Below are positions 24,245 through 33,128 of a DNA stretch of 58,796 nt, in pieces (position 1 is the first letter of the stretch; each line of letters starts with the position of its first letter). The translations under genes and the position numbers were made by a program. Source of the stretch: X23 sp050251575 (lineage in GTDB: Bacteria; Bacillota; Clostridia; SK-Y3). The notes below the pieces were generated by a model that saw only the letters and a program-made list of their open reading frames with translations, was not told where the DNA came from and did no database searches. The stretch lies in the NCBI GenBank assembly GCA_050251575.1, contig JBFWMP010000004.1, forward strand, positions 1 through 58,796. Direction: 5' to 3'.

Positions 24245-24886
24245 GTGATTAAATTACCTAATAAAAAGAAAAGTAAAAAATCCTCATCCTCTGAAGAAGT
24301 AACATCTCAAAATCGCCAAAAAACGGCACAACAATGGATTCCTATTTCAGATATTGACGGATTTATCGTTTATCGTAAGGATAACTTATTAGTCTCTATG
24401 TTGCGTATTCAACCACAGAATTTAGAGCTTCTTTCGGATAAAGAGAAAAAGAGAAAAGTAGATTCTTTTGCGGAACAACTTAACGGAGAAACAGAAGATT
24501 TACAAATCTTCTGTATTGGTCGGCCAGTAGATCTTAATAATTATCTGGATTGGTTACAAGAAAAAGCTAAGATGGAACAAGATTATACACGTAAAGCAGT
24601 ATTAAAAGGCTATATTCAGCAAGCCTCCTATATGGCTAGTAGTGGTGAAACCATGGAAAGAAGATTCTATATGATCATAATTAAGAAGATGGCCGAAAAA
24701 GCCGAAATAGATCTTCGAAATCGGGTAACGGAATTGCAAAACAAGTTATCCCAAGCAGAAATCATCTCTCATATTTGCAACGATGATGAAATAATGGATG
24801 TGTATTCTTTGTTTGCACATCCGATCCAGGCAAGCTTTGAAAAAGTGCGCTTGGAAATGCTTATTCCCCCAATTTTAGAGGTATAG
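24245..24886 (+). CDS. VirB4 N-terminal-part protein (213 aa)
   Basis: GGAGGGTTAATC precedes the GTG start. The Lys/Ser-rich leader is followed by WIPISDIDGFIVYRKDNLLVSMLRIQPQNLELLS, the usual opening of VirB4/PrgJ N-terminal domains. Charged helices follow. The protein stops where the ATPase part begins as a separate gene 17 bases later, with its own ribosome site. Together the two have about the usual VirB4 length (824 aa). The split may be normal for this clostridial subfamily. Confidence 0.65.
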   Translation: MIKLPNKKKSKKSSSSEEVTSQNRQKTAQQWIPISDIDGFIVYRKDNLLVSMLRIQPQNLELLSDKEKKRKVDSFAEQLNGETEDLQIFCIGRPVDLNNYLDWLQEKAKMEQDYTRKAVLKGYIQQASYMASSGETMERRFYMIIIKKMAEKAEIDLRNRVTELQNKLSQAEIISHICNDDEIMDVYSLFAHPIQASFEKVRLEMLIPPILEV

Positions 24887-24902
24887 GAGGTTGAATTAAA
24901 TT

Positions 24903-26738
24903 ATGGCTGTTAAAAAAACTAAGAATAGAGCCGTTAATAATCATATAGTCGATGTAATAACCCCTATGGCTATTGAATTTCATCCGTCAGACTTTTGGTT
25001 TGGGGAAAACATGGCTAGGGTTCTCTTAATTACAAATTACCCCCCACGGGTCCGGATCGGTTGGTTATCCCGTATTGCCAATATGGAAGGGGTGACATGT
25101 TCAATACATCTCTCCCCTGCAAATGCTGGAAAGCTAATTGAAAAGATCAATACATCCAGTGGTGAGTTAGCAGGAAAACTTAATGCTGGTGGATCTCAAT
25201 TGATGATGTTAAGAGCTGAACAGCAGTTAAAAGATGCAAATATTCTTTTGCAAAAAATTGACCAGGAACAAGAAAATGTATTCTATGTGACCGTAGTTAT
25301 AATGATAACGGCCCGAGATAAAGATGACCTTGACCGGAAGACTAAAAAAGTGGAAAGTGCTTTGGCTGCATCGAAGATGAAAGGCCGAACTGCCATGTTC
25401 AGACAAGAAGATGCTTTGTTGGCAGTATCACCTTATGGAAATTGCCCTCAATCTGTAAAGGATATTGCTAGTCGGAATATGCCTATAAGTACAATAGCAG
25501 GATCTTTTCCGTTTATTGCAGCCGGTTTGAATGATGGACTAGGTTATATCTTTGGAAAAGATAGTCAAGGTGGAATTATCATCCTTGATACATGGCTGCG
25601 TGGTGGAGATAGAACAAATTCAAACTGGACTATTCTTGGGGCCCCAGGCGTTGGTAAAACTATTACTGTAAGACATATCTTTTTAAACGAATATAGCCAT
25701 GGTACAAAAATTATTATCATTGATCCGGAACGAGAGTATAAGGATATGTGTTTAAATCTTGGTGGTCAATGGATTAACTGTGGTGGTGGATCTGGCGGCA
25801 GAATTAACCCTCTTCAAGTAAAGGATGTACCCATAGATGATGAAGAGGATGAAGAGAACACTCTCTTCAAGGATAAAGGACAAGGAATGGGGCCATTAGC
25901 ACTCCACTTCCAAACTCTCCGGACGTTTTTTAAGCTTTATATAAAAAGCCTGGATGATGATTCAATATCTACCTTAGAAGAATTACTTGAAGAATTATAT
26001 CGTTCAAGAGATATTACTTGGGATACAGATACATCTACCATACCGAGTGAACAATATCCGGTTTTAAAGGATTTATGGGAGCTGGCAAATAAATGGGCAG
26101 ATGATGAGTCTTTGTCTCAAAAGAAAAGAGAACGTTGCGAAAGTTTAGCTTTAAAATTACGCAGCTCTGCCGTTGGTGCCGATAGTGCTTTGTGGAATGG
26201 GCATACAACAATTAAAGCGGAAGCAGACTTTATTGTTTTAGATACTCATGATTTACAAGAAGCTGATGATACGATTAAAAGGACTCAATATTTTAATATT
26301 CTTACTTGGGCTTGGCAACAAATGTCTAAGGATAGAGAGGAAAAGGTTTTATTAGGTGTTGATGAAGCTTACCTTATCGTCGATCCAGAAGTTCCACAAG
26401 CTTTACAATTTCTTCGGAATGTCAGTAAGAGAATTCGTAAATACATGGGAGGATTAGCAGTAATTACTCACTCGGTCGTGGATTTTTTAGATCCGGCGGT
26501 AAGAAGACATGGACAAGCCCTTTTGGATAATCCTTGCTTTAAGTTTTTTATGGGTGCAGATGGTAAAGCTTTAGAGGAATTGACAAAGCTAATGAATTTA
26601 ACGGAAGCTGAACAAGAAATGTTGGCCAAGAAGAAACGTGGTCACGGGTTGCTTATTGCAGGATCTAAGAGGGTTCACGCAACAGTAGAGCTTGCGGATC
26701 ATGAAATGCAGATATTTGGTAAAGGTGGAGGTAATTAG
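24903..26738 (+). CDS. virB4: VirB4-like conjugation ATPase
   Basis: Walker A is GAPGVGKT (246-253), Walker B lies in VLLGVDEAYLIV (about 480-491), and a NVSKRIRKYMGGLAVITHS segment follows, as in VirB4/TraE ATPases. The N-terminal IVDVITPMAIEFHP..., ENMARVLLITNYPPRV stretch is typical of the clostridial VirB4 group. It energises substrate transfer and pilus or channel assembly at the membrane. TAGGAGGTTGAATTAAATT precedes the ATG. Confidence 0.9.
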   Translation: MAVKKTKNRAVNNHIVDVITPMAIEFHPSDFWFGENMARVLLITNYPPRVRIGWLSRIANMEGVTCSIHLSPANAGKLIEKINTSSGELAGKLNAGGSQLMMLRAEQQLKDANILLQKIDQEQENVFYVTVVIMITARDKDDLDRKTKKVESALAASKMKGRTAMFRQEDALLAVSPYGNCPQSVKDIASRNMPISTIAGSFPFIAAGLNDGLGYIFGKDSQGGIIILDTWLRGGDRTNSNWTILGAPGVGKTITVRHIFLNEYSHGTKIIIIDPEREYKDMCLNLGGQWINCGGGSGGRINPLQVKDVPIDDEEDEENTLFKDKGQGMGPLALHFQTLRTFFKLYIKSLDDDSISTLEELLEELYRSRDITWDTDTSTIPSEQYPVLKDLWELANKWADDESLSQKKRERCESLALKLRSSAVGADSALWNGHTTIKAEADFIVLDTHDLQEADDTIKRTQYFNILTWAWQQMSKDREEKVLLGVDEAYLIVDPEVPQALQFLRNVSKRIRKYMGGLAVITHSVVDFLDPAVRRHGQALLDNPCFKFFMGADGKALEELTKLMNLTEAEQEMLAKKKRGHGLLIAGSKRVHATVELADHEMQIFGKGGGN

Positions 26739-26767
26739 TATCTCTATCTTACAAGGGTGGTGATTTG

Positions 26768-28036
26768 ATGGCTCATCCCATAGCAGCTGTCGGCATGATT
26801 ATAAGAAACATTGCAGCAGACATTTTAAGTGATCCAGAGAAGCTAATGAAAAACATTTTTTTGTTTTTTATTGTCCCTATTTTAATTTTGTTACTTATTT
26901 TTGCTGTTCCTATCATGCTAATACATAATGTCCCGGCTATTATGCTTAAAGGAAGTAATCTGCCTCCTGAACTAGAAGCTAAACAAATAGAAGTTATAAC
27001 GTTCTATCAGGAGGCACCAGCCTATATCAATGAAGATAATTTGAAATGGATTGATCAAATGGAGAGTAGCTACAGTTATTGTGATGATATCGTAGTGTCT
27101 TACAGTTTTGATTTATCTTGGCAACATCTAATGTCTGTGGATTCAGTTTTACTTGAGCAAGATTTTGAAAAGGCAAACATAAACGATGTAATTTCTTTAG
27201 GTTTTGAATTTGTGGATAGATATGTCGATGTAGAAACTTATTATGAGGAAGAAACTCACTATAGTACATGGACAGACGAAGAAGGGAATGAATACGAAGA
27301 TTCTTATACTGTGATAGTTGAGAAACAGAGAGCTATAATTAATGTGCATACGAAGCCTTTTGAATATGTTTTAAATGGACAAGGCTTTAACCAATACGAG
27401 AAAGATATTGCGTTTAATATTTATAACACGATTGCTAATTCAGACATAGAAGGAAATCTCAATTTATATGATAGCGACATTGATTTAAGTAATCTTAAGG
27501 AATATCCACCAGGTAATGCGAGATTACCGTATTTCAATCAAACAGATAAACGGTGGGGACTTTATAGTTATGGCAAAACGGGAACCATTGCTTCCGGAGG
27601 TTGTGGTCCTACGGCCCTTGCTATGGTCGTATCCGGGCTAAAAGGCCGTTCGGATATCAATCCTAAAGGTATAGCTGATTGGTCTGTTGCAAATGGTCAC
27701 AGGGCTGAGGGGGCAGGATCTTACTGGAGCCTAATGACTGAAGGCGCATATTTTTACGGATTGAAAGTGGAAGCCGTAAGTCGTGCTAACCCACAAAGGA
27801 TAGTGCAGGCTTTAAGTGAAGGATATCCAGTCATTGTCTCTATGGGGAGAGGTCACTTTACCAAGAGTGGTCACTTTATTGTGTTAAGTGGAATTACAGC
27901 TGAAGGAAAAATATTAGTCCAAGATCCAATCAGTCTACAACGTTCAAATCAAGCTTGGGATCTGTCTATTATCATGAATGAGAGTTCTACCAATGCCGGT
28001 GTCTATGGAAGTCCTTTCTGGATATATAAACCGTAG
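26768..28036 (+). CDS. membrane-anchored C39-like peptidase / wall hydrolase of the T4SS
   Basis: One membrane helix (about 28-57) is followed by a roughly 190-residue extracytoplasmic domain. The last 165 residues form a C39-like cysteine peptidase domain: LPYFNQTDKRWG, GGCGPTALAMVVSG with the catalytic Cys, and SGHFIVLSG with the His. Related proteins in Gram-positive transfer operons open the wall for the channel. The middle domain may be VirB8-like, but I cannot assign it. It is the last core gene before the terminator at 28050-28109. Confidence 0.75.
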   Translation: MAHPIAAVGMIIRNIAADILSDPEKLMKNIFLFFIVPILILLLIFAVPIMLIHNVPAIMLKGSNLPPELEAKQIEVITFYQEAPAYINEDNLKWIDQMESSYSYCDDIVVSYSFDLSWQHLMSVDSVLLEQDFEKANINDVISLGFEFVDRYVDVETYYEEETHYSTWTDEEGNEYEDSYTVIVEKQRAIINVHTKPFEYVLNGQGFNQYEKDIAFNIYNTIANSDIEGNLNLYDSDIDLSNLKEYPPGNARLPYFNQTDKRWGLYSYGKTGTIASGGCGPTALAMVVSGLKGRSDINPKGIADWSVANGHRAEGAGSYWSLMTEGAYFYGLKVEAVSRANPQRIVQALSEGYPVIVSMGRGHFTKSGHFIVLSGITAEGKILVQDPISLQRSNQAWDLSIIMNESSTNAGVYGSPFWIYKP

Positions 28037-28049
28037 GTGTAGCGTGAAT

Positions 28050-28109
28050 AAAAAAGATTGAACAGATTATCGGATTTATCCTGATAGAAAAGGTGTCCAA
28101 TCTTTTTTA
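28050..28109 (+). terminator. intrinsic terminator of the T4SS operon
   Basis: AAAAAAGATTG (28050-28060) pairs with CAATCTTTTTT (28098-28108). The loop carries a further small stem. Confidence 0.75.
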
Positions 28110-28147
28110 TAACTTAACAGGAAGACAAAGAGTGGAGATATTTATAT

Positions 28148-28573
28148 ATGAATTATATAATCAGTTTTCGGGGGAAATTGACGGAGTATCTAAACCTAGA
28201 GAAAGAATTGGGAATCTTAAATAACAGGTACGCTATCATCGGCCCACTACTAGGTGAAGCACGAGATATTGAATCAAACATTGTTTATATACGCCAATAT
28301 ATGTCCGAGATCAAGGATGCCATAGGCCCAATAGGGCAATTCAGGCACGTTGTTTGGAGTCTCGTTCAAGAAATGGGGATCACACTAGAGCAATTAGCTG
28401 AACAATTGGGATGCTCGGAGAATACTTTTGTCAATTTATGTAACGCTAGTGAGAGCTTAGATAAAGAAAGTTATCTTAAATTATGTGACTATTTTCAATT
28501 GGATAAAACACATCGTAATTTTATTAGGTACTGTCCAGTCTTAAAAGCAGAGTTTGAAGGCGTGAACGGATAA
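28148..28573 (+). CDS. HTH-domain protein (141 aa)
   Basis: Residues 1-70 are helical, coiled-coil-like. Residues 78-125 form an XRE-like helix-turn-helix (MGITLEQLAEQLGCSENTFVNLC). It may regulate the transfer or pilus genes. AAGAGTGGAGATATTT precedes the ATG. The product lacks any membrane segment. Confidence 0.6.
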   Translation: MNYIISFRGKLTEYLNLEKELGILNNRYAIIGPLLGEARDIESNIVYIRQYMSEIKDAIGPIGQFRHVVWSLVQEMGITLEQLAEQLGCSENTFVNLCNASESLDKESYLKLCDYFQLDKTHRNFIRYCPVLKAEFEGVNG

Positions 28574-28657
28574 ATGGTTTTTTTAAACTTTTTATTCGTG
28601 TTTCAAACATTTATAATACTATTCAAACCTTTTTACAACGCTGTAGTAGGAGGGGTT

Positions 28658-29137
28658 ATGAAAAAACAACTAATCGGGCTGGGGCTTATTTTTGCCCTGG
28701 GCATAATTGCAATGATATTGCCATACTTCATATCATTGCGAGAAGAATACAGTAATGAAAAACAAATATCTGTTCAAAATCATGAATTGTCTAATATTAG
28801 CTCCAAAGAAAATATGATCGAACCCATAATAGACTTAGATGAAGTTCAATCAGAATTATATGATCCGGAACAAATGTATTTTAAGAACGCTGATAAATTA
28901 TATGGCGTTTTTGATCTAGTTCGGGTTGAACAGGTCAAACTTAAGGTTCAAAGCTATATTCATGACTATATCGATCCGAAAATCCTTGATGTGGAAATTA
29001 ATGCAGAGAGCATCAAAAATGAAGGTGAGACTATATCCTTCGGAGTTATCGTTCCTGGTGTTAAAATGCTTAATGTACATGTTTTTTTAAATGATGAAAG
29101 AGGCATTAATAAAATTGAAATTAGGCACAATCTTTAA
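28658..29137 (+). CDS. single-pass membrane protein (159 aa)
   Basis: ATG 28658 follows TAGGAGGGG and is preferred to the in-frame 28574 start. An N-terminal helix (QLIGLGLIFALGIIAMILPYFIS) anchors an extracytoplasmic domain of mixed alpha/beta character, ending in NVHVFLNDERGINKIEIRHNL. It resembles small pilus or secretion accessory proteins in shape only. A terminator follows at 29145. Confidence 0.6.
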   Translation: MKKQLIGLGLIFALGIIAMILPYFISLREEYSNEKQISVQNHELSNISSKENMIEPIIDLDEVQSELYDPEQMYFKNADKLYGVFDLVRVEQVKLKVQSYIHDYIDPKILDVEINAESIKNEGETISFGVIVPGVKMLNVHVFLNDERGINKIEIRHNL

Positions 29138-29144
29138 ACCGTTT

Positions 29145-29172
29145 ACAGGAGTGTTAAACACTCCTGTTTATT
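29145..29172 (+). terminator. intrinsic terminator
   Basis: ACAGGAGTG pairs with CACTCCTGT around TTAAA, followed by TTATTTC. Confidence 0.65.
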
Positions 29173-29287
29173 TCGCAGAAGAATCAAAATTAGGTATTGA
29201 GTCAATATCAATTATGTATTATAATTATAATATAATATCGACATTGGTTTTAACTACCATATTTAATTCAAAGCGGAGGTTGATTTC

Positions 29288-29668
29288 ATGACTGGAAAAA
29301 CTTTTTTAATACTTCGTGATTTGAAAGATTCTGTACCAGTTAAAACGATAGCTAGTTTATACGGGGTAACAACAAGTGCTGTCTATAAATTAGCCGAACG
29401 TTATAATGTTCCACTTCCAAATATAGAAAAAACAACTGAAGAAGAACGTAAGCGTAAAAAGAGTATTGCTGATGCAAAGCGATATGAAAAAGAAAAAGCT
29501 TTTAAATTGGAAAGACCGGATGTTTTGCTACCCATTGAACCTATGACCGTATCAAAAAGAATTGGACTGGGGGCTCTTAATGAAGCTTGGATAATGAAGG
29601 AAGGTCAAAGGTTTTCTTCTTCCAAAGAACATAAAGAGACACAGAAAAAATATGGGTTGAGAACTTAA
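29288..29668 (+). CDS. HTH-like DNA-binding protein (126 aa)
   Basis: Residues 5-45 form a helix-turn-helix (LILRDLKDSVPVKTIASLYG, VTTSAVYKLAERYNVPL), resembling resolvase or terminase-type HTH domains. The C-terminal part is highly charged and Lys-rich. AAGCGGAGGTTGATTTC precedes the ATG. A promoter-like A/T tract lies at about 29205-29230. Probably a local regulator. Confidence 0.6.
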   Translation: MTGKTFLILRDLKDSVPVKTIASLYGVTTSAVYKLAERYNVPLPNIEKTTEEERKRKKSIADAKRYEKEKAFKLERPDVLLPIEPMTVSKRIGLGALNEAWIMKEGQRFSSSKEHKETQKKYGLRT

Positions 29669-29690
29669 TTTAATTTCAAGATTTATATTA

Positions 29691-29710
29691 GGTTGTCCTT
29701 GCGGACAACC
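29691..29710. repeat. hairpin GGTTGTCC-TTGC-GGACAACC
   Basis: A perfect 8-bp stem follows the 29288 gene. There is no T tract directly after it. Confidence 0.55.
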
Positions 29711-29877
29711 ATATCGCTATGCTTTTTCGATTCCGCGTTTTTATACAACTATTTCGGCGTATTTCGACATATATTATAATTTATGCGAATTATATATTTA
29801 TTTTATTGACTAATGCTCTTTTATTGTGGACAATATAAAGAGTAAACCCAATTATTAGAAAAAGATGGGGGATTAAT

Positions 29878-30258
29878 ATGGTGAAGCCCCGTACATTACA
29901 GCAGTCTCAACAGATATCTGATATTTCTAGGGATACGGGGCATCCAATACGCACCGTCAGAGAAATTCTAGAATCTTATGAAAGAAATACAAAAGATGAA
30001 TGTTTGAATGGTAAAAAAGTTCCTCTTCCTGGTGGTATGGGTTATCTTTATTTAACATTAACAACCTCTAAATCCAGAGAGGTGGAATTAGAATTAACAG
30101 ACTCAATTGCTAATATTACTCCGAAATTAAAAACTGTTGCTACTTTCTCAAGCCCTTGGAAAGAATTTATTAACAGTGATCAAAGAGCAGCAAGTTTAAT
30201 TGATAGATTACTAAAGAGCAACGAAGAATCCAAGAAAGATAAATTGAATAAGAAATAG
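29878..30258 (+). CDS. HU-like DNA-binding protein (126 aa)
   Basis: The order of elements matches HU-family proteins: two helices (QISDISRDTGHPIRTVREILESYER) and then GKKVPLPGGMGYLYLTL in the place of the HU beta segment. The similarity is modest and the arm Pro is not evident. The C-terminal third is a charged helical tail. Preceded by TTGACT and GGGGGATTAAT. A terminator follows at 30265. It may bend DNA at the pilus operon promoter or act in plasmid structure. Confidence 0.5.
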   Translation: MVKPRTLQQSQQISDISRDTGHPIRTVREILESYERNTKDECLNGKKVPLPGGMGYLYLTLTTSKSREVELELTDSIANITPKLKTVATFSSPWKEFINSDQRAASLIDRLLKSNEESKKDKLNKK

Positions 30259-30264
30259 AAAATA

Positions 30265-30297
30265 CCTCGCCACTTTTAAGGGCGAGGCTTTGTTTTA
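30265..30297 (+). terminator. intrinsic terminator
   Basis: CCTCGCC (30265-30271) pairs with GGCGAGG (30281-30287), followed by CTTTGTTTT. Confidence 0.75.
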
Positions 30298-30325
30298 GTA
30301 TTTATATGGAAGGGACGAATGTATA

Positions 30326-31042
30326 TTGAAACAAGTATTAGCTGGCTATTATAAAGAACTGCTCTTAATCCTGGATAATAGTATCAAAACAAAAATTGCT
30401 TTACAGCCAATTTTTAATCTTTCTACTGGTGCTTTATACGGATATGAGGCTTTGGCCCGTTGGAATTCATTGAATCCAGAAAATATCTTTCAAACAGCCT
30501 CAAAGACTAATTTGATCATTGATTTAGAAAAAGAAATATTAAAGGCCATTATACAAATAATTCCGTTTATAAGTGATAAACTTTTTATCAATGTTTATCC
30601 TACTTTGCCTGACGCTAATATGTGGCACTGTCTCAAAAATGAAAATGTAGTTTTGGAAATCACTGAAGCTGCCAATATAAACTTCCAGGGGATTAGCCAG
30701 CTTAGAAATCTTGGTTTCGTATTAGGTCTTTATGATATAGGTAAAGGATCAGCTACGTTGGACAATCTTGCTAAATTACAACCGGACTTCCTCAAAATCG
30801 ATAAGAGCCTGACACAATCTAAAAATGTTTTTGCGCGAAATAGTTTAATTAAAGCGTTCGTTGATCATTCCATAAGGCTTAATTCGAAGATAGTACTAGA
30901 GGGTATTGAAACAAAAGAACAATATTTAGCTGCTAAGAAATGCGGAGCTCACTATGGCCAAGGATATTACCTCGCGGAACCTCAAATCTTTGATCCGGAG
31001 AAAGATCTATTGAAAAGAGAGAATTTCAACCACCTTAAGTAA
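30326..31042 (+). CDS. EAL-domain protein, probably degenerate
   Basis: An EAL phosphodiesterase fold is evident: GYEALARW (E41 of the EAL signature), INVYP, VLEITEAA, LKIDKSL, VLEGIETKEQ and GQGYYLAEP. The DDFG catalytic loop reads YDIGKG, so the first metal-binding Asp is replaced. NVYP also departs from the usual N-(I/L)-S-P. It may bind c-di-GMP rather than degrade it, and could tune pilus function. The TTG start follows GGAAGGGACG. It lies at the head of the Tad operon, 34 bases before the TadZ-like gene. Confidence 0.8.
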   Translation: MKQVLAGYYKELLLILDNSIKTKIALQPIFNLSTGALYGYEALARWNSLNPENIFQTASKTNLIIDLEKEILKAIIQIIPFISDKLFINVYPTLPDANMWHCLKNENVVLEITEAANINFQGISQLRNLGFVLGLYDIGKGSATLDNLAKLQPDFLKIDKSLTQSKNVFARNSLIKAFVDHSIRLNSKIVLEGIETKEQYLAAKKCGAHYGQGYYLAEPQIFDPEKDLLKRENFNHLK

Positions 31043-31076
31043 CCTTTTTATTTTGTTTAGTAGGAGTGTATTTATA

Positions 31077-32348
31077 ATGTATGGTATCATTTGCGATCCA
31101 AACTATTGGGATTCAATTGAAAAAGCAATTACCATGAAAGATGAGCAGATACTTTTTAAGGTTGTAGAAAAGGATGTGGATATAGAGTCTGAATTAGAAA
31201 AACTTGGTCGGATCTCAATAAAGTATCTGATAATAGATCTTACGGTAGTTAAAAATGAAGATATATTCATAGACGAAATAAGACGATACCGTATTTTAAA
31301 TGATAGCACTCAGATTATTATTATTGCACCAAATTTCCAGCCCCCTAGTATGGTATTACACAGTATGGTTGCTATGGGTATCTATAATATAGTTGCCCCC
31401 TCAATAGATGATAACGAGAATGAGGATGTAGATCCAGTAAGTATACTTATTCCGCTTTTATTGGAGGTAATAGAACATCCTTGCCCTTACAAAAAAGCGG
31501 TCAGATGGTTTATTGAGGACAAGCAAGGTGGTTCAAGTCAGGCTTCGAAAACGAGAGAGATCGTTCATGTGCCGGTTATAAAAGATGGTCTTAAAGAAAC
31601 GATTATTACTTATGGATGGAATTCTTCAGGCAAAAGTTTTTTTATTACAAATTTAGCTTCAGCACTCGCTAGGGCTGGTGCAAAAGTTGCCTTGATTGAA
31701 GGTAATTTTATGAACAGAGAGCTTGGAACATTCTTTAGAATTGATAAAAACACAGACGGTTTGGAAAAGTTATTACAGGCCACAAATGAAGAAAAAATAT
31801 TAAGCTTTTCACATAACCCTTTAAAGAATCTTTTTGTTTTTCCTTTATTAAATCACTCTAAGTTGTCTTCTAAGGATTTTAATTTAGCAGATATTCAGGA
31901 TAAGCTTAGGGGCAAAGTTGATTTCATTTTGGTAGATGGTATTTATCCGGTGGATTCTAGTTTTTTACCTAATTTGAAATTCGCATCGAAGGTTTATGTT
32001 GTGGTGAATCCGAACATAGCTAAACTAATTTATCTAAGCAAGGAGCTCGGGAGCTTAGCAAGCCAAGGTATAAATCTAGGAAAATTTGAGGGAATCCTTA
32101 ACCATTATGAACCATCAAAAGAGTTTACAATTAAAGCGATTGAAGATCTAATAAACATCGATATCCGAGTTAAAATTCCTCCGCTTTATCCAATGTCATT
32201 TGATTCGCATATCCTTGGTAAACCTCTTTGTATGAACTCAAAAGGAGAAGACCTAGAAGAAGCAATAGAACCGATATTGAATAACCTTTGGACTATTCCT
32301 GAAGCAAAAAAGAGTATTTTCTCGAAGCTAAAGAACCCCTTTAAATAA
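31077..32348 (+). CDS. tadZ: TadZ/CpaE-like ATPase (423 aa)
   Basis: The ATG at 31077 follows TAGGAGTGTATTTATA. Residues 1-125 look like an atypical receiver domain (CDPNYWDSIEK..., YLIIDLTVV). Residues 180-400 are a MinD/ParA-type ATPase with the loop YGWNSSGKSFFITNLASALARAGAKVALIEGN split over about 197-228. The loop lacks the second Lys of the classic deviant Walker A. TadZ proteins mark the assembly site of Tad pili. It lies in front of cpaB and a second ParA-like gene. Confidence 0.75.
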   Translation: MYGIICDPNYWDSIEKAITMKDEQILFKVVEKDVDIESELEKLGRISIKYLIIDLTVVKNEDIFIDEIRRYRILNDSTQIIIIAPNFQPPSMVLHSMVAMGIYNIVAPSIDDNENEDVDPVSILIPLLLEVIEHPCPYKKAVRWFIEDKQGGSSQASKTREIVHVPVIKDGLKETIITYGWNSSGKSFFITNLASALARAGAKVALIEGNFMNRELGTFFRIDKNTDGLEKLLQATNEEKILSFSHNPLKNLFVFPLLNHSKLSSKDFNLADIQDKLRGKVDFILVDGIYPVDSSFLPNLKFASKVYVVVNPNIAKLIYLSKELGSLASQGINLGKFEGILNHYEPSKEFTIKAIEDLINIDIRVKIPPLYPMSFDSHILGKPLCMNSKGEDLEEAIEPILNNLWTIPEAKKSIFSKLKNPFK

Positions 32349-32372
32349 AATTGTATTGGAGTAGGAGATATT

Positions 32373-33128
32373 ATGAATTTTAAAAAGATATTATTTGTGC
32401 TTGGATTGTTACTGGCTATAGTTGGTGGAGCAGCAACGTTTTATATTTATAAAATGGAAACAAAACCTGTAACGATCTATAGAATAAATCCGGCGTTAGA
32501 TTATGCCATTACACCGGGTACCATGATTACATCTAATATAGTTCAAAGCTATGAAATCCTTGGAAAGGACAAGCCTCCTGACTCATTTGTATACAATGGA
32601 ATGGATCAGGTGTTTGCAACGAAATATATCTATCCTGGTGATATCTTGGTTGTAAGTAAACTGACAGACATTCCCCCGAGCACATTAGGAGATGATGAGC
32701 GAATCATTTCGATTAAGCCAGCTGATCCGGGGCTATTAGGAATGCTTCAGCCTGGAGATTTCGTTTCAGTCGTTGTGGCTGACGAATCTATTCCGCAATG
32801 CAGGGTTATTGCTGTTGTAGACAGCAACGGTATGATTATGAGAATCTTACCTAATTTTGCAATGCAACAATCCGTTAATTCAAGCATCTTGGATGTAGGA
32901 AGTAATGCAAACCAATCGAATAAAGGGCCTGATAGAGTGATTATTTTAACAAGTAATGATAAAGCTGATTTTATTGCTAAAAATCAGGCACAGCAAATAG
33001 GTGTTATATTTGAAGGCCGAGACTCCTTGAAAACGAGTGCTAGTGATCTAATAAATATTCCAGTAGTTACAGAGCCGGTTATGCCCAATGAAGCGGAAAT
33101 AAAATCAGAAGTGGACGGAGGTAATTAG
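32373..33128 (+). CDS. cpaB: CpaB/RcpC-like SAF-domain pilus assembly protein
   Basis: An N-terminal membrane helix (FKKILFVLGLLLAIVGGAATFYIYK) is followed by a SAF domain (YAITPGTMITSNIVQ..., ATKYIYPGDILVVSKLTD) and the RISIKPADPG-like CpaB region. CpaB proteins are extracytoplasmic scaffolds of Tad pili. AGTAGGAGATATT precedes the ATG. The stop abuts the next gene (TAGATG). Confidence 0.8.
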   Translation: MNFKKILFVLGLLLAIVGGAATFYIYKMETKPVTIYRINPALDYAITPGTMITSNIVQSYEILGKDKPPDSFVYNGMDQVFATKYIYPGDILVVSKLTDIPPSTLGDDERIISIKPADPGLLGMLQPGDFVSVVVADESIPQCRVIAVVDSNGMIMRILPNFAMQQSVNSSILDVGSNANQSNKGPDRVIILTSNDKADFIAKNQAQQIGVIFEGRDSLKTSASDLINIPVVTEPVMPNEAEIKSEVDGGN

